This document shows, one piece after another, positions 43,629 through 52,642 of a stretch of 64,000 nucleotides of DNA. Numbering within the stretch: the stretch's first letter is position 1; each line of letters starts with the position of its first letter. The notes beneath the pieces were generated by a model. It made no database searches. It saw only the letters and a list, made by a program, of their open reading frames with translations, and was not told the DNA's origin. The stretch comes from Bedellia somnulentella. Taxonomy: Eukaryota; Arthropoda; Insecta; Lepidoptera; Bedelliidae. The stretch lies in NCBI GenBank assembly GCA_963576735.1, contig OY755174.1:6820001-6884000 (forward strand). Reading direction: 5' to 3'. Both the position numbers and the translations under genes were made by a program.

Positions 43629-44933
43629 GTGTAAAAAGTATCGGGAATATGTCAATAAAAAGACCCGTGTAAAAGAGGTCGTTCAAATTTTTATTGCATG
43701 TTGGTAGCACTATACTGATTTAGCGCGCAAAATTTGAGCGGGATCTGTCATTTAATATGTTTTAAACTACATTTTTTGTTGGTCATAGTTTTTGAGTCCT
43801 CGGCGATTTTTACAATGGAAAATATTGTTGAACCAAGAGTGTGCCTTAAATTTTGTGTTTCGAATGATGTTTCATGTGGTGAATCACTAAAAATGTTGCA
43901 AAATACCTACGGCGAATCGTGTATATCGAAAACAAGGGCTTACAAATGGTATAAGGCTTTTAAAGAAGGCCGAGAAGTAGTTGTAGACATGCCTCGTTCT
44001 GGTAGACCTTCAATCGCTACGACCAAAGAAAACATCGACAGAATCAAGAAGCTAGTGCTCGAAAATCGACGTATGAGTCTGAGAGAGTTGGCTTGTGAGG
44101 TGAACATATCTTTTAAGTCCGTCCACAACATTCTCATTGACATTTTAGGCATGAAACGCGTCGCCGCTCGACTAGTTCCAAAAGAGCTCAATTTTGTTCA
44201 AAAAGCGCAGCGAAAGCATGTCGCTGAAGACATGGTTTCCCGAGCTTCTACGGATCCGACCTTTATGAACCGTATAATAACTGGCCACGAGACATGGGTT
44301 TATGAGTATGACATGCAAACAAGCCAACAGTCTTCAGAATGGCGTCTCGAAAACGAGCCGAAACCCAAAAAACCGCGGCTAAGTCGCTCCAAAATCAAGG
44401 TGATGCTGACAGTTTTTTTTGACTACCGTGGTGTGGTTCACTCCGAATTCCTTCCAGAGGGAGAAACAGTGAATAAAGAATATTATTTAGGCGTCATGAA
44501 GCGTTTGCGTGAGAGTATCCGCCGAAAACGTCCAGATTTGTGGCAACACAACTCATGGATGCTGCACCATGATAATGCACCATCACACACAGCCATTATA
44601 GTGAAAGAGTTTTTAGCGAAAAATTCAACAAAAGTTCTCGACCAAGCACCGTATTCACCTGATATGGCTTTGTCTGTCTTTTTTTTATTTCCCAAGTTAA
44701 AATTACCACTTCGAGGTAAACGTTTTGAGTTGATAGAAGCCATAAAAGAAAATTCGCTGAATGAGCTAAAGGCCATACCGCAAATAGCCTATGAAAAATG
44801 TATGGAAGACTGGGTGAAGCGGTGGAGATGTTGTATTGCAAGCGATGGGGCCTACTTTGAAGGCGATAAAATAAATTTAGATGAATAATTTGTATTTTTT
44901 GTTTTATTGACAAATTCCCGATACTTAGTACAC
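43629..44933 (+). mobile_element. Mariner element, copy-1 specific
   Basis: Terminal inverted repeats of about 30 bases (gtgtaaaaagtatcgggaat / reverse complement ending 44933). It is missing from the equivalent place in copy 2, where tactctactttggcatatc and a few more bases stand instead, so a small deletion accompanied the insertion or a later event. No clean TA duplication remains. Confidence 0.85.
43815..44888 (+). CDS. Mariner transposase, open frame but catalytic Asp lost
   Basis: A full-length 357-codon frame (mariner norm is about 345-355) from MENIVEPRVC. The upstream extension to 43734 is in the 5' UTR. Helix-turn-helix region at residues 65-125 (SLRELACEVNISFKSVHNIL). The catalytic core should be D, D34D: the first block reads ITGHETWVYEYD where GDE is expected (His at about residue 158), the second HHDNAPSH is intact (Asp 253), and the third YSPDMALSVFFLFPKLK has Val (about 288) where Asp should be. 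The protein could bind its ends but should not cut DNA. Confidence 0.85.
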   Translation: MENIVEPRVCLKFCVSNDVSCGESLKMLQNTYGESCISKTRAYKWYKAFKEGREVVVDMPRSGRPSIATTKENIDRIKKLVLENRRMSLRELACEVNISFKSVHNILIDILGMKRVAARLVPKELNFVQKAQRKHVAEDMVSRASTDPTFMNRIITGHETWVYEYDMQTSQQSSEWRLENEPKPKKPRLSRSKIKVMLTVFFDYRGVVHSEFLPEGETVNKEYYLGVMKRLRESIRRKRPDLWQHNSWMLHHDNAPSHTAIIVKEFLAKNSTKVLDQAPYSPDMALSVFFLFPKLKLPLRGKRFELIEAIKENSLNELKAIPQIAYEKCMEDWVKRWRCCIASDGAYFEGDKINLDE

Positions 44934-45148
44934 AGAATGTACATAAGGTAACTACTAAATTAGGTACAAAAAACCATCTTTCATTCTCAGCTTTTCAAAC
45001 GAACACAAAATTTCTTAGTTTTATAAAACAATTACAATTAATGAAAATGAAAAATGGTTTTCCAAAATAATAGTAACATTTGTTTACCTTAGAGTTGTTG
45101 TGTTCGGTAAGCAAAGAGAGAATAAAAGAGGTTCATTGAAATATATCT

Positions 45149-45154
45149 TTTATT
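45149..45154 (-). terminator. Polyadenylation signal AATAAA, copy 1
   Basis: Minus-strand AATAAA 66 bases after the TGA at 45220. It is conserved in copy 2 (56516-56521), although a neighbouring base differs. Confidence 0.5.
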
Positions 45155-45219
45155 AAATTAATGTGTATTCATATTTTTATCGAATTTATATTTTCTATTT
45201 TTTGTGATGTATAAATATT

Positions 45220-45303
45220 TCAAGTAGGTGCTGTTGGTTCTATTCTGTCTTTATCGTTGTACCGTATCCAGGCAAGTATCCCGAACCCCAAGTTCTTCGA
45301 AAC
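45220..45303 (-). CDS. Possible alternative terminal exon, copy 1
   Basis: Acceptor tcaatag, 27 codons VSKNLGFGILAWIRYNDKDR then IEPTAPT and TGA, in phase 0 after the exon at 46204-46232. The single coding difference to copy 2 (CGG/CGA) is silent. Either the upstream transcript ends here, or this is an alternative end of the modular gene, because exon 1 at 43556 also opens in phase 0. Confidence 0.55.
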   Translation of the reverse strand, partial: VSKNLGFGILAWIRYNDKDRIEPTAPT

Positions 45304-46203
45304 CTATTGATAAAATAAAAGCATTTAACCCCGTATTGTATATAAAACTAAAATAAGTGTATTAAAATAGTATGTTAGAAAATGAGTGGATAAAAAGAGC
45401 TCTCTCCTAAAATATATCATAGGTATGTCGCAGTCATTTTGTAACTTCGTCGTCTGTTTATAAACGCATACAATTATGTCAAAATACATAGGGCATATTA
45501 CGCAGATCTGTTAGCCTTTACTTAGTTAGTTTTAGTCGCAAAAATGAGTGGTGAGTGGTTAAATGTGGCTAATTAAACGGTTATTTTTTACCGTTTATCG
45601 TGAAAACAAGAATTCAAAACCATCTCGTGATTCATTTAAATCTACCATCTAACAGACCACGTCTTATAGTTAGAGTAATAAAGTCCGCTGCATGCACGAA
45701 TAAGCGCGAGCAAGAGCCTAATTATCCTAAGAATTATATTAAACCTGTGCTTGAATTACAATTTATGGACTAAATAATTTTATTTTCAATATTAGATAAG
45801 TCTTGAAATTCTCCACTTGTGTGACTTTCAGACTCACTATCAAAAATATCAACCCAACACTGATCCCGTAAACTAGACAGCTGTGCGATACTGATCCTAT
45901 GATGGACATGGACTTACTATGTAGGTGGACACTGGTAATTATAAAGAGCAACAGTAAAAATTTGTGAATGAAAATTCTATGTCTTATGAAGAGCGGATGT
46001 GTGATAGTGATTTTTAATATCTATCTACCTACGATAATAGAGATTCACGAAGGTGCAATGTAAGTCACTAAAATTGAATTTAGGGAAAAAATATAATACA
46101 AGGGTTTTCTTATTTGCAGCTATATCTAAGTATGATGTAACATTTAAGTATGTATAATGAATGTCATGCGTAAGTATACACTTTGAAAAATGTAATAACT
46201 TAC
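45304..46203. other. Intron, nothing firmly recognised
   Basis: Holds only short ORFs in both directions (the plus-strand KSAACTNKREQEP frame and an antisense Ile/Ser-rich one at 45763-45951) with no recognised motif. Confidence 0.4.
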
Positions 46204-46232
46204 AAATATTCCCTGCATTTCTCTCAGAACCT
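46204..46232 (-). CDS. Upstream exon, copy 1
   Basis: 29 nt between attgtttacag and gtaagttatt; encodes EVLREMQGIF. Phase 1 to 0. Copy at 57566-57594 with one silent and one conservative site. Confidence 0.6.
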
Positions 46233-46282
46233 CTGTAAACAATATAACATCATGAGCATCTTGAGTAAAATTGAACCCCTTA

Positions 46283-46538
46283 ACATACATAACATAACAT
46301 AACATATACTCACGGCTATAAATCCCTAGAAGGGGTAGCCAGAGCTAAGGAATTAGAAATTCCTCAGCCACTTTTGGAAAATTGAGTGGGGAAAAGATGG
46401 TAAAGTAAAGGTTGTTGGTGATGGGTCTCCAACCACATCGCCCAAAAATCCCTAAAAAGCCCCAATACCGTTAGTCGCCTCTTACGTACACCCATCGGTA
46501 GAAACGGGGTAGTGCTATTCTAAGCCGACACTACACAG
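46283..46538 (-). repeat. RTE-tailed SINE, only in copy 1
   Basis: Full-length minus-strand copy with a TTATG-type tail; absent from the matching place in copy 2 (about 57645). Confidence 0.9.
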
Positions 46539-46548
46539 CTAGCAGCTA

Positions 46549-46640
46549 CATACATGCATATACTAATGGCTATAAATCCCTAAAATGGGTAGCCAGAGCT
46601 TCAGAATCAGAAAATTCTACAGCCACTTTTGGAAGTTAAG
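46549..46640 (-). repeat. RTE-tailed SINE 3' fragment
   Basis: Tail half only (catatactaatggctataaa); present in both copies (57645-57745 in copy 2), hence older than the separation of the copies. Confidence 0.8.
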
Positions 46641-46687
46641 TGTTAAGTAACCACTTCATAATACAAATCAATTAAAGAAAAAATTTG

Positions 46688-46941
46688 CTGTGTAGTATCG
46701 GCTTAGAATAATACTACCCCATTTCTACCCGTGGGTGATCGTAAGAGGCGACTAAGGGTAAAAGGGCTTTTCAAGTGATTTTTGGGCGATGTGTTTGGAG
46801 ACCTGTCACCAAAAACATTTATTATTACCATCTTTTCCCCACTCAACTTCCAAAAGTGGCTGAGGAATTTCTCATTCCAAAGCTCTGGCTACCCCGTTTA
46901 GGGAATTATAGCCGTGAGTATATGTATGCATGTATGTATGT
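46688..46941 (+). repeat. RTE-tailed SINE, only in copy 1
   Basis: Full-length plus-strand copy flanked by aaagaaaaaattt and aaagaaagaaaaaatt, a near-perfect target duplication. The empty site is seen in copy 2 at about 57770. Confidence 0.9.
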
Positions 46942-46959
46942 AAAGAAAGAAAAAATTCG

Positions 46960-47030
46960 ACCAGCAGGACTTGAACCCGCGACATCCTGGTGCACTGCAC
47001 TGCACTGTTGCGAAATTTGTCTTTCTGGTG
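46960..47030 (-). repeat. tRNA-like fragment, copy 1
   Basis: Minus strand: cgcgggttcaagtcctgctg gives a B-box/T-arm-like sequence followed by gtcgaatttttt. Also in copy 2 (57785-57850). A SINE relic is likely. Confidence 0.5.
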
Positions 47031-47378
47031 TTATGTGATTTTATAATAATAAAAAAGCATAGCATAATATAGCTTTACTTTTTGCAAATAAGGGATACTT
47101 AAATGTTTTTTTTTATATTATGTTAGGCCCGAAGAATGTACAATATCTTCATCACCATATTCATCATCATATATATAAGGATACCATATGTTATTTCCGC
47201 TCCTCAAACAATTTTATAATGCTCATATAAACAAAATTCATGAATAAGAAAAAGTCGATATTAATTTCGCCCTTACTGAAGATTTAAGCCGCAATTTTCC
47301 GAATTAAGTATCGGCTTAAAGCAGTCATTCTCTGGCTTTTCTTTAGAGATTGCATTAAATGAAATTAAATAAAATTAC

Positions 47379-47397
47379 CACCCTGTGTTCGATACTG
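47379..47397 (-). CDS. Upstream microexon, copy 1
   Basis: 19 nt between gtttgtgcag and gtaatttt; encodes QYRTQG plus one base. Same length and phase as exon 1. Copy at 58223-58241 (R to Q). Confidence 0.55.
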
Positions 47398-47492
47398 CTG
47401 CACAAACTACAACATATTTATTAAATTTGACGAAAAAAATATATAAAAAGACAAAAAAGTCAAAAATTTTATAAAAAATTTACTAAAATTAC

Positions 47493-47762
47493 CTTTTCAT
47501 GCTTTGTTTGGTGGTTCTTGTTCAGTTTTTTTGTTAATAGTTGTTTCTTGTTCAGTTTTTTTGTTAATAGTTGTTTCTTGTTCAGTTTTTTTGGTACTTG
47601 TTGGTTCGGGATTGGGAGTTGGGGGGTTTTCTTGGGGCGTTTTTTGAGAGTGGCTGCTTGGTGGTGCTGATAGATTGGATCCTTCTCCGGAAATACGCGA
47701 TTTTGACGATGACGCCGATTTTGTTGGGGTTGACAATCCCGAACAATAACATTTCTGCACTT
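47493..47762 (-). CDS. Upstream exon with two usable frames, copy 1
   Basis: 270 nt, acceptor tttccaatgaag, donor AAAAG|gtaatt. Frame A is entered in phase 1: CYCSGLSTPTKSASSSKSRI ... KKTEQETTIN repeated, ending NKA and a stop at 47497. Frame B is phase 0 throughout: VFPEKDPIYQHHQAATLKKR ... LNKKQLLTK repeats, reading through to QYRTQG in the next exon. Frame A fits the exon at 58959; frame B fits downstream exons. Of three differences to copy 2 inside the repeats and tail, two are silent in B and change A. Confidence 0.5.
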
Positions 47763-48002
47763 CTTCATTGGAAAGAAATGAGATTATTGTGAAAACTAGA
47801 TCCATAAACTTTAAATAATTCATAGTGCAGCATAGTTCAAATCCTTTATTTTTCAAACCAGTCACTTTTAAACTTCATAATTTACGTACCTTATGCTGTA
47901 GTGTCACCCCGAGACCAATGGACGGCGTAATAAATTAAATGAAATGAAATTCCAGACAATTGTTCAAAATTTTGAAAATACGCGCTTTTCCAAATCTCGG
48001 TG

Positions 48003-48202
48003 NNNNNNNNNNNNNNNNNNNNNNNNNNNNNNNNNNNNNNNNNNNNNNNNNNNNNNNNNNNNNNNNNNNNNNNNNNNNNNNNNNNNNNNNNNNNNNNNNN
48101 NNNNNNNNNNNNNNNNNNNNNNNNNNNNNNNNNNNNNNNNNNNNNNNNNNNNNNNNNNNNNNNNNNNNNNNNNNNNNNNNNNNNNNNNNNNNNNNNNNNN
48201 NN
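48003..48202. other. Assembly gap, 200 N
   Basis: A run of 200 N. The duplicated block is cut at its left edge, and unrelated transposon sequence starts at its right edge. Confidence 1.
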
Positions 48203-48203
48203 A

Positions 48204-48359
48204 ATGCCGGCCTGCTTTCATCCAAATTACAGTAACACTAGAGTCATTATTGATTGTACAGAGTTTCAAGTAGAAATACCATCTACAGTTGATAAGCGTG
48301 TGTGGTGGTATTCACACTACAAGGAAGGATTTACTGCAAATTTAAGATGCAGATTTTAA
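48204..48359 (+). pseudogene. DDE_4-type (Harbinger-like) transposase fragment
   Basis: Reads RVIIDCTEFQVEIPS then WWYSHYKEGFTANL, the first catalytic block (IIDCTE) and following W-x-S-x-Y-K of DDE_Tnp_4 domains. Its start is in the gap and it stops at 48357. Only about 50 of the usual 160 residues remain. Confidence 0.65.
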
Positions 48360-48997
48360 GCTATTGAAAAAATCTAATGAATTCCAGAAAGCTTTCATTA
48401 AGTTCGGTGGCAGTGAATTAATTGAAAATAAAGACGAACAAGAAAACGTATTTCATATTATTCAAAAATTTATATGTAATATATACACTGTTCATAATAT
48501 CTTTGATGTTGATGCGGCTAGACTTCAAATCTTTATAAATTCTTATGCAGTCTCTGATGTGAATGAATCTTTTAATCGAAAAGAATTGCGAAATTTCGAT
48601 GCTAGCAGTTTACCACCTTGTAAAAGTGAACTATTACTGCAATTTTTGCGAGCAAATTATATTTGTACAATTTGGAACAATGCTCACCGAAAAAATCCAA
48701 CTTCTTACAAACCTGAAAATAACGGTTGGGTACTGGAAAATGACCAATACCATTTTAAATGGTTTGAAGGGGTTCAGCTACCAAATTATGTCAGTGATTC
48801 TTTAACAACTTTGTCAGGTATGTAATTATGATGTTAAATTATTAAAGAAACATTTAAAACTATTCGCAATTATATTAATTTGGTTTTATTATTACAGAAA
48901 ATGACGAAGAAGGAGATATTGACGACGACCAATCGACAGACAGAAGTAGCAGTGATGAGGATGATGAAGATATCGGCGAGGACGATGAAAATAATTG
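48346..48997 (+). CDS. Uncharacterised transposon-associated protein with intron
   Basis: Exon 48346-48817 reads DADFKLLKKSNEFQ ... FICNIYTVHNIFDVDAARLQ ... SLPPCKSELLLQFLRANYIC ... NNGWVLENDQYHFKWFEGVQ. A GT-AG intron (48818-48897, gtatgt ... ttattacag) joins in phase to a 33-codon acidic tail (DEEGDIDDDQS ... GEDDENN) ending in TGA at 48997. The LPP-x-x-x-x-L-x-x-H/F-x-x-R-x-N-x-x-x-x-x-W pattern is known from many unnamed arthropod proteins linked to transposons. Whether it joins the DDE fragment in one gene is unclear, since the frame changes near 48345. Confidence 0.55.
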
Positions 48998-49249
48998 ATA
49001 ATTTTTTAAATTTCATAATATTATTAACACATGTTTAAAATATTATTCTTTTACTTTGTATACCCTAGCTATAATTATAATTAAACTCGTTTTTCATTGA
49101 ACATTTTACTATCACAATAATTATTCCCTCCTTATAGTATATAAAAAAATGTTTGCAAAATATTGTAAATTATATTGAATTAAATATTTAAATTAAGCAT
49201 ATAAAACTCTACTACCCATTACGCATATGCCCCTCGCGCTCGCACCTAC

Positions 49250-49650
49250 AATAGACCTTTAACGTGTCTGGCAATATAGGGGAACCATACAAATTGTCTG
49301 GCTACTGAGGAAACATCATTTTATAGTTCTCCAAATAACATATATAAAATTCAGATTTTATACTATAACTAAAGTATCATTAAAATAAACCGTACTTTAA
49401 GGGTGTCTGGCAGGGGGTTGCAACTGTACTAAGTGTCTGGCTGTGGACGAGGCGATTTCTAAGATCACCACTAATAAAATATATGAAAACTAAGCTTTAT
49501 ACTATACCTAATTTGAGATACATTTTTACACACCTTTACTACCTGTTACCTGCCAAAGCCGGGGCGACCCAAGTTTCATAGCCTGGGATCGTTCTTACCT
49601 GTATAGTGGGCATACACAGAGAAACTTTTAGACTTTATACTATAACTAAG
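49250..49650. repeat. Degenerate repeat with gtgtctggc units
   Basis: gtgtctggc or gtctggc recurs at about 49264, 49299, 49404, 49433 and 49649, with tttatactataactaa recurring at about 49358, 49498 and 49629. It looks like a decayed tandem array with a period near 140-180, or subterminal repeats of a DNA element. Confidence 0.5.
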
Positions 49651-50645
49651 GTCTGGCCGTCGCGGGCTCTTAGACTATAATCTACGACCATCCGCCATTT
49701 CTTCTTGCCAGATGAGTCAGCTTTCTTCGGTACAAGATGTACGGGTGCACTCCAAGGTGAATACGATTCTCTAATGATGTTGTCCTCTAATAACTTCTCT
49801 ATTTGATTTTTTATCTCCTTGACTTGGATATGCGGGTAGCGATGTCCTTTAATATTGATAGGATCTTCGTTCTTAGTCCTAATCACATGTTTCACTTCGT
49901 TACTGAATGACAATGGTACTTGTTCGCAGTAAAAAATGTCCTTGTACTCGCGGCATAAGTTTTCGATTATAGTTCTCTCTTCATTATTCATGTGATCTAA
50001 TTTCAATTTTTCCAAGTTTTTATCGAGACAAATATTCAATTCACTATTTGTTAGATTAACTTCTATTTTATTCATATTATTATCTAATAAGGTATCCTCA
50101 TACGGTTCTACTATAAATGGAGCAGTGACAATAAGAGTTTGTTCTATATCGGAACAATTTTGAATTACGGTTGATGCGAAACCGTCAATACAATTAACTA
50201 ACGCGCAGGGCATTCTAATCCCATCCTGAAATTCTTTGAAATCTAGAATAGCCTGTCCATTTAGGATATTTACTGGAAGTTTTACCCTTTTCTCGCAACG
50301 TGGGGGTAAGGAATAACTTTCTCTTAATGGAGGAGAATAGATAATAGGTATAATAGTGTTTTTTGTAATTAATTGCAAGTTGTTCATATCGATTGAGGCT
50401 CCTAGTGACATTAGTAATTCACTACCAATTAGGCCATCATATCGATTATCTACACTATAAATATAAAATTTATGTTTAAGTGAAGTCTTAAAAATATACG
50501 GTAACTTAATTAAAACTACTTCGTTATGTCTACTTGATGCGTGAGTGCTGATCACTTCGAATGGCTCAAACAACTTATTCTTTTCATAATACTTAGATGC
50601 TAATTGCGGACTAATAAACGATCTAGTACTTCCAGTATCTATCAT
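49635..50645 (-). pseudogene. Gypsy pol: protease and truncated RT
   Basis: The aspartic protease starts MIDTGSTRSFISPQLA (the active-site DTG is visible). The RT opens with ESYSPWSAPVHLVPKK and KKKWRMVVDY, then breaks off into unrelated residues at about 49660. The frame is open upstream to the gag overlap at 50711. The enzymes process gag and copy RNA; this copy is dead. Confidence 0.85.
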
Positions 50646-52524
50646 AAAAATAGCGTTATGTTCTGGAACCCGTATATGGGGAAGGTTTAGTAACCGTGTA
50701 CAATTAAGTTTTATTTTTTCGGTATAGTTGAGGCGATCATGAAAAAATTTTCGACTCTATCATAACCAGCATTAGAGTTATTTTGTTCCATTCGGTAATG
50801 CGAGCTATGTGGCTGAGGTGATAAAGTTTCGTCCGTATAATTCACGCGTCTAGAACTTGCCGTACGCATAGTAACATCAGTGTTGGAATTCGATGCTGAC
50901 GGTGTATTATTTTCACGCGCATAATTATTCGTAAAATGCTGGTTGTTTATATTGCGCGGCGACGATGCGCAAGGAAACGGTGACCTAGATAAGTTCGGAT
51001 TCGAATTACCCTGATAAGAACGGTTGACATTCCTTAACTGTTGCGAATTAGATTGGACATTTGAATATGGATTAACGTTTGCACTATTCGGTGCAAATGT
51101 ACTTGATAACCTCGGTTCGTTACTCATACGACGATTAAAGTTGTTAAATGATCTTGATGATGAATGTTGATGATTTTCCGAATACTGATTTGTTGGACGG
51201 CTCTGCTGTAAAGGCATGTTATTGCTCGGGTAACGATTCCTAAATAAACTAGAGTTTGGAAGAGCAGATTGGGGTCTATTATTAAACCTAGAATTTCTGC
51301 TATCGTAAACTGTCTGAAAGTTTTGTTCTTCCAGGACAGTTTTCAACGCATCTTCCAAAGTATCATTATTCCTAAGCCTAACTAATCTAACTAAATATTG
51401 GGGTAAATTATATAAGAACACATTTAAAGAGCAATGATTATAGATAGCTTGCTTGGCTTTACGTATATTAGCGTCAAGGATTGTCTCGTTCATTTTTGCA
51501 AACAGTATACTACGTGTTTGTTGAATCCTGTTACAAAATTCTAAATAACCTTCGCCTTTATTAATTTTTAACGATTCTAACTCTAGGGAAAGACATTCCT
51601 CTGACCTTGGGTCGCCAAAGTATTGATTGAGTAATTCTTTTAACGTATCCCAATTCGCAATTTCGTCCATATCCCTTTCCCCAACTAAATTTGCTGCTTC
51701 GCCTACCAACCTGCTAGTAATTACGTGGTATAGATATGTCATTTGAGCACTACCCCCTTGGAATGTTTGTAGAATATACTCGCATTTTTTTATGAATAAC
51801 GGTAATAACCTTGTGTCACCATCGAAGACTGGAATGATTTTTACCATCTCCATGGGAACTCTGGTTATTTCTTCCATTTTTAAACCTGATTAAATCACGG
51901 AAAGTAAACCTAATATGATTCCCAAATAGATCTAGGTAGTCTAACCTAACAATTACTTGCCTAATGCCTTACTATGTTTTACCCATACTTCGTTATTAAT
52001 ACCCTATAACACCAGATGTATTTATCTAAATATAAAACAGAACAAGAAAGAAAGTGGCACAGGAAAGTGAAAAGTTTTACTCACAGGTTTGTAGCCTTTC
52101 TCATGTTCTGGATTACTGCTGCGTTTGCCTCCAATGACTGCTCTGCTTCTTGATCACTCGCGACGCGGATACTTTGGTCTATTCTTAATAAATTTATAGG
52201 TTCGGTTATTCCCGATTTACGCGTTGAAACGACCGCCGATTGAGTAGCGTACAAAATAACGTCAGAATTTATAACGTAGCCGACCCAAAAGACCTACGGG
52301 AACCTAACGGCTGCGCCAATTAAGATATTGAGACCAAAGACTTTAATAAAAATATATTTATTTAATTGGACAGCATAACGGCTAATACAATAATGTCTTA
52401 TTCTAACTAAAATGCTAGTTTATATAATAAAAATAACCCTTAGTTCAGCTAAACCAATACCTAGCAAAGTGCTGATGATTACTTGCTGACAAATGAATAG
52501 TGGCTAGGGGTGTCAATCATAACT
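49660..52524 (-). mobile_element. Gypsy-like LTR retrotransposon, 3' part deleted
   Basis: On the minus strand: a 5' LTR of about 206 bases (52319-52524, starts agttatgattgacacc, contains AATAAA), a primer binding site tggcgcagccgttagg at 52303-52318 resembling the tRNA-Ser site of 17.6/297-type elements, gag, protease, and the start of RT. The rest of RT, RNase H, integrase and the 3' LTR are missing. The LTR abuts MITE sequence, so it inserted in the TTAA MITE. Confidence 0.8.
50711..51877 (-). CDS. Gypsy gag, 388 codons
   Basis: Starts MEEITRVPMEMVKIIPVFDG, then capsid-like LLPLFIKKCEYILQTF and GEGYLEFCNRIQQTRSIL, followed by an Asn/Ser-rich C-terminal third. No zinc knuckle was found. 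It ends ...STIPKK at a run of six A directly before TAA; a -1 shift there enters the pol frame. The frame is intact. Confidence 0.85.
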   Translation of the reverse strand: MEEITRVPMEMVKIIPVFDGDTRLLPLFIKKCEYILQTFQGGSAQMTYLYHVITSRLVGEAANLVGERDMDEIANWDTLKELLNQYFGDPRSEECLSLELESLKINKGEGYLEFCNRIQQTRSILFAKMNETILDANIRKAKQAIYNHCSLNVFLYNLPQYLVRLVRLRNNDTLEDALKTVLEEQNFQTVYDSRNSRFNNRPQSALPNSSLFRNRYPSNNMPLQQSRPTNQYSENHQHSSSRSFNNFNRRMSNEPRLSSTFAPNSANVNPYSNVQSNSQQLRNVNRSYQGNSNPNLSRSPFPCASSPRNINNQHFTNNYARENNTPSASNSNTDVTMRTASSRRVNYTDETLSPQPHSSHYRMEQNNSNAGYDRVENFFMIASTIPKK

Positions 52525-52642
52525 CACGCGCAGGATAAATGTAGTTTATTTAGTTTTATTGAATAACTATAATGTTTAAATGAAAAATAAACATCAAAGT
52601 TACAGATCTTAAAACTACGCGTATATAGACACATAATGAGTT

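Larger units (their letters stand above)
41532..48002. repeat. Duplicated block, copy 1
   Basis: Matches 54100-58842 almost throughout, exons included, at a few percent divergence. Copy 1 alone has a mariner (43629-44933) and SINEs at 46283-46538 and 46688-46941. It begins at the TTAA (41532-41535) that carries a MITE in copy 2, and its right end is cut by the N gap. Confidence 0.9.

Noticed and set aside
45080..45128. Start exon of the modular gene (ATGAACCTC ... CTAAG|gtaaac, minus strand)
   Set aside because: The frame from this ATG reaches TAA just before the donor in both copies, so it cannot code into exon 1.
45640..45772. Small plus-strand ORF with a 3-base in-frame indel between copies
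   Set aside because: Frame preservation at one indel is weak evidence, the frame has an upstream difference that breaks it in copy 1, and no motif is seen.
47935..48359. ORFs running across the N gap
   Set aside because: The middle is unknown bases; only the short real DDE_4 piece to the right is kept.
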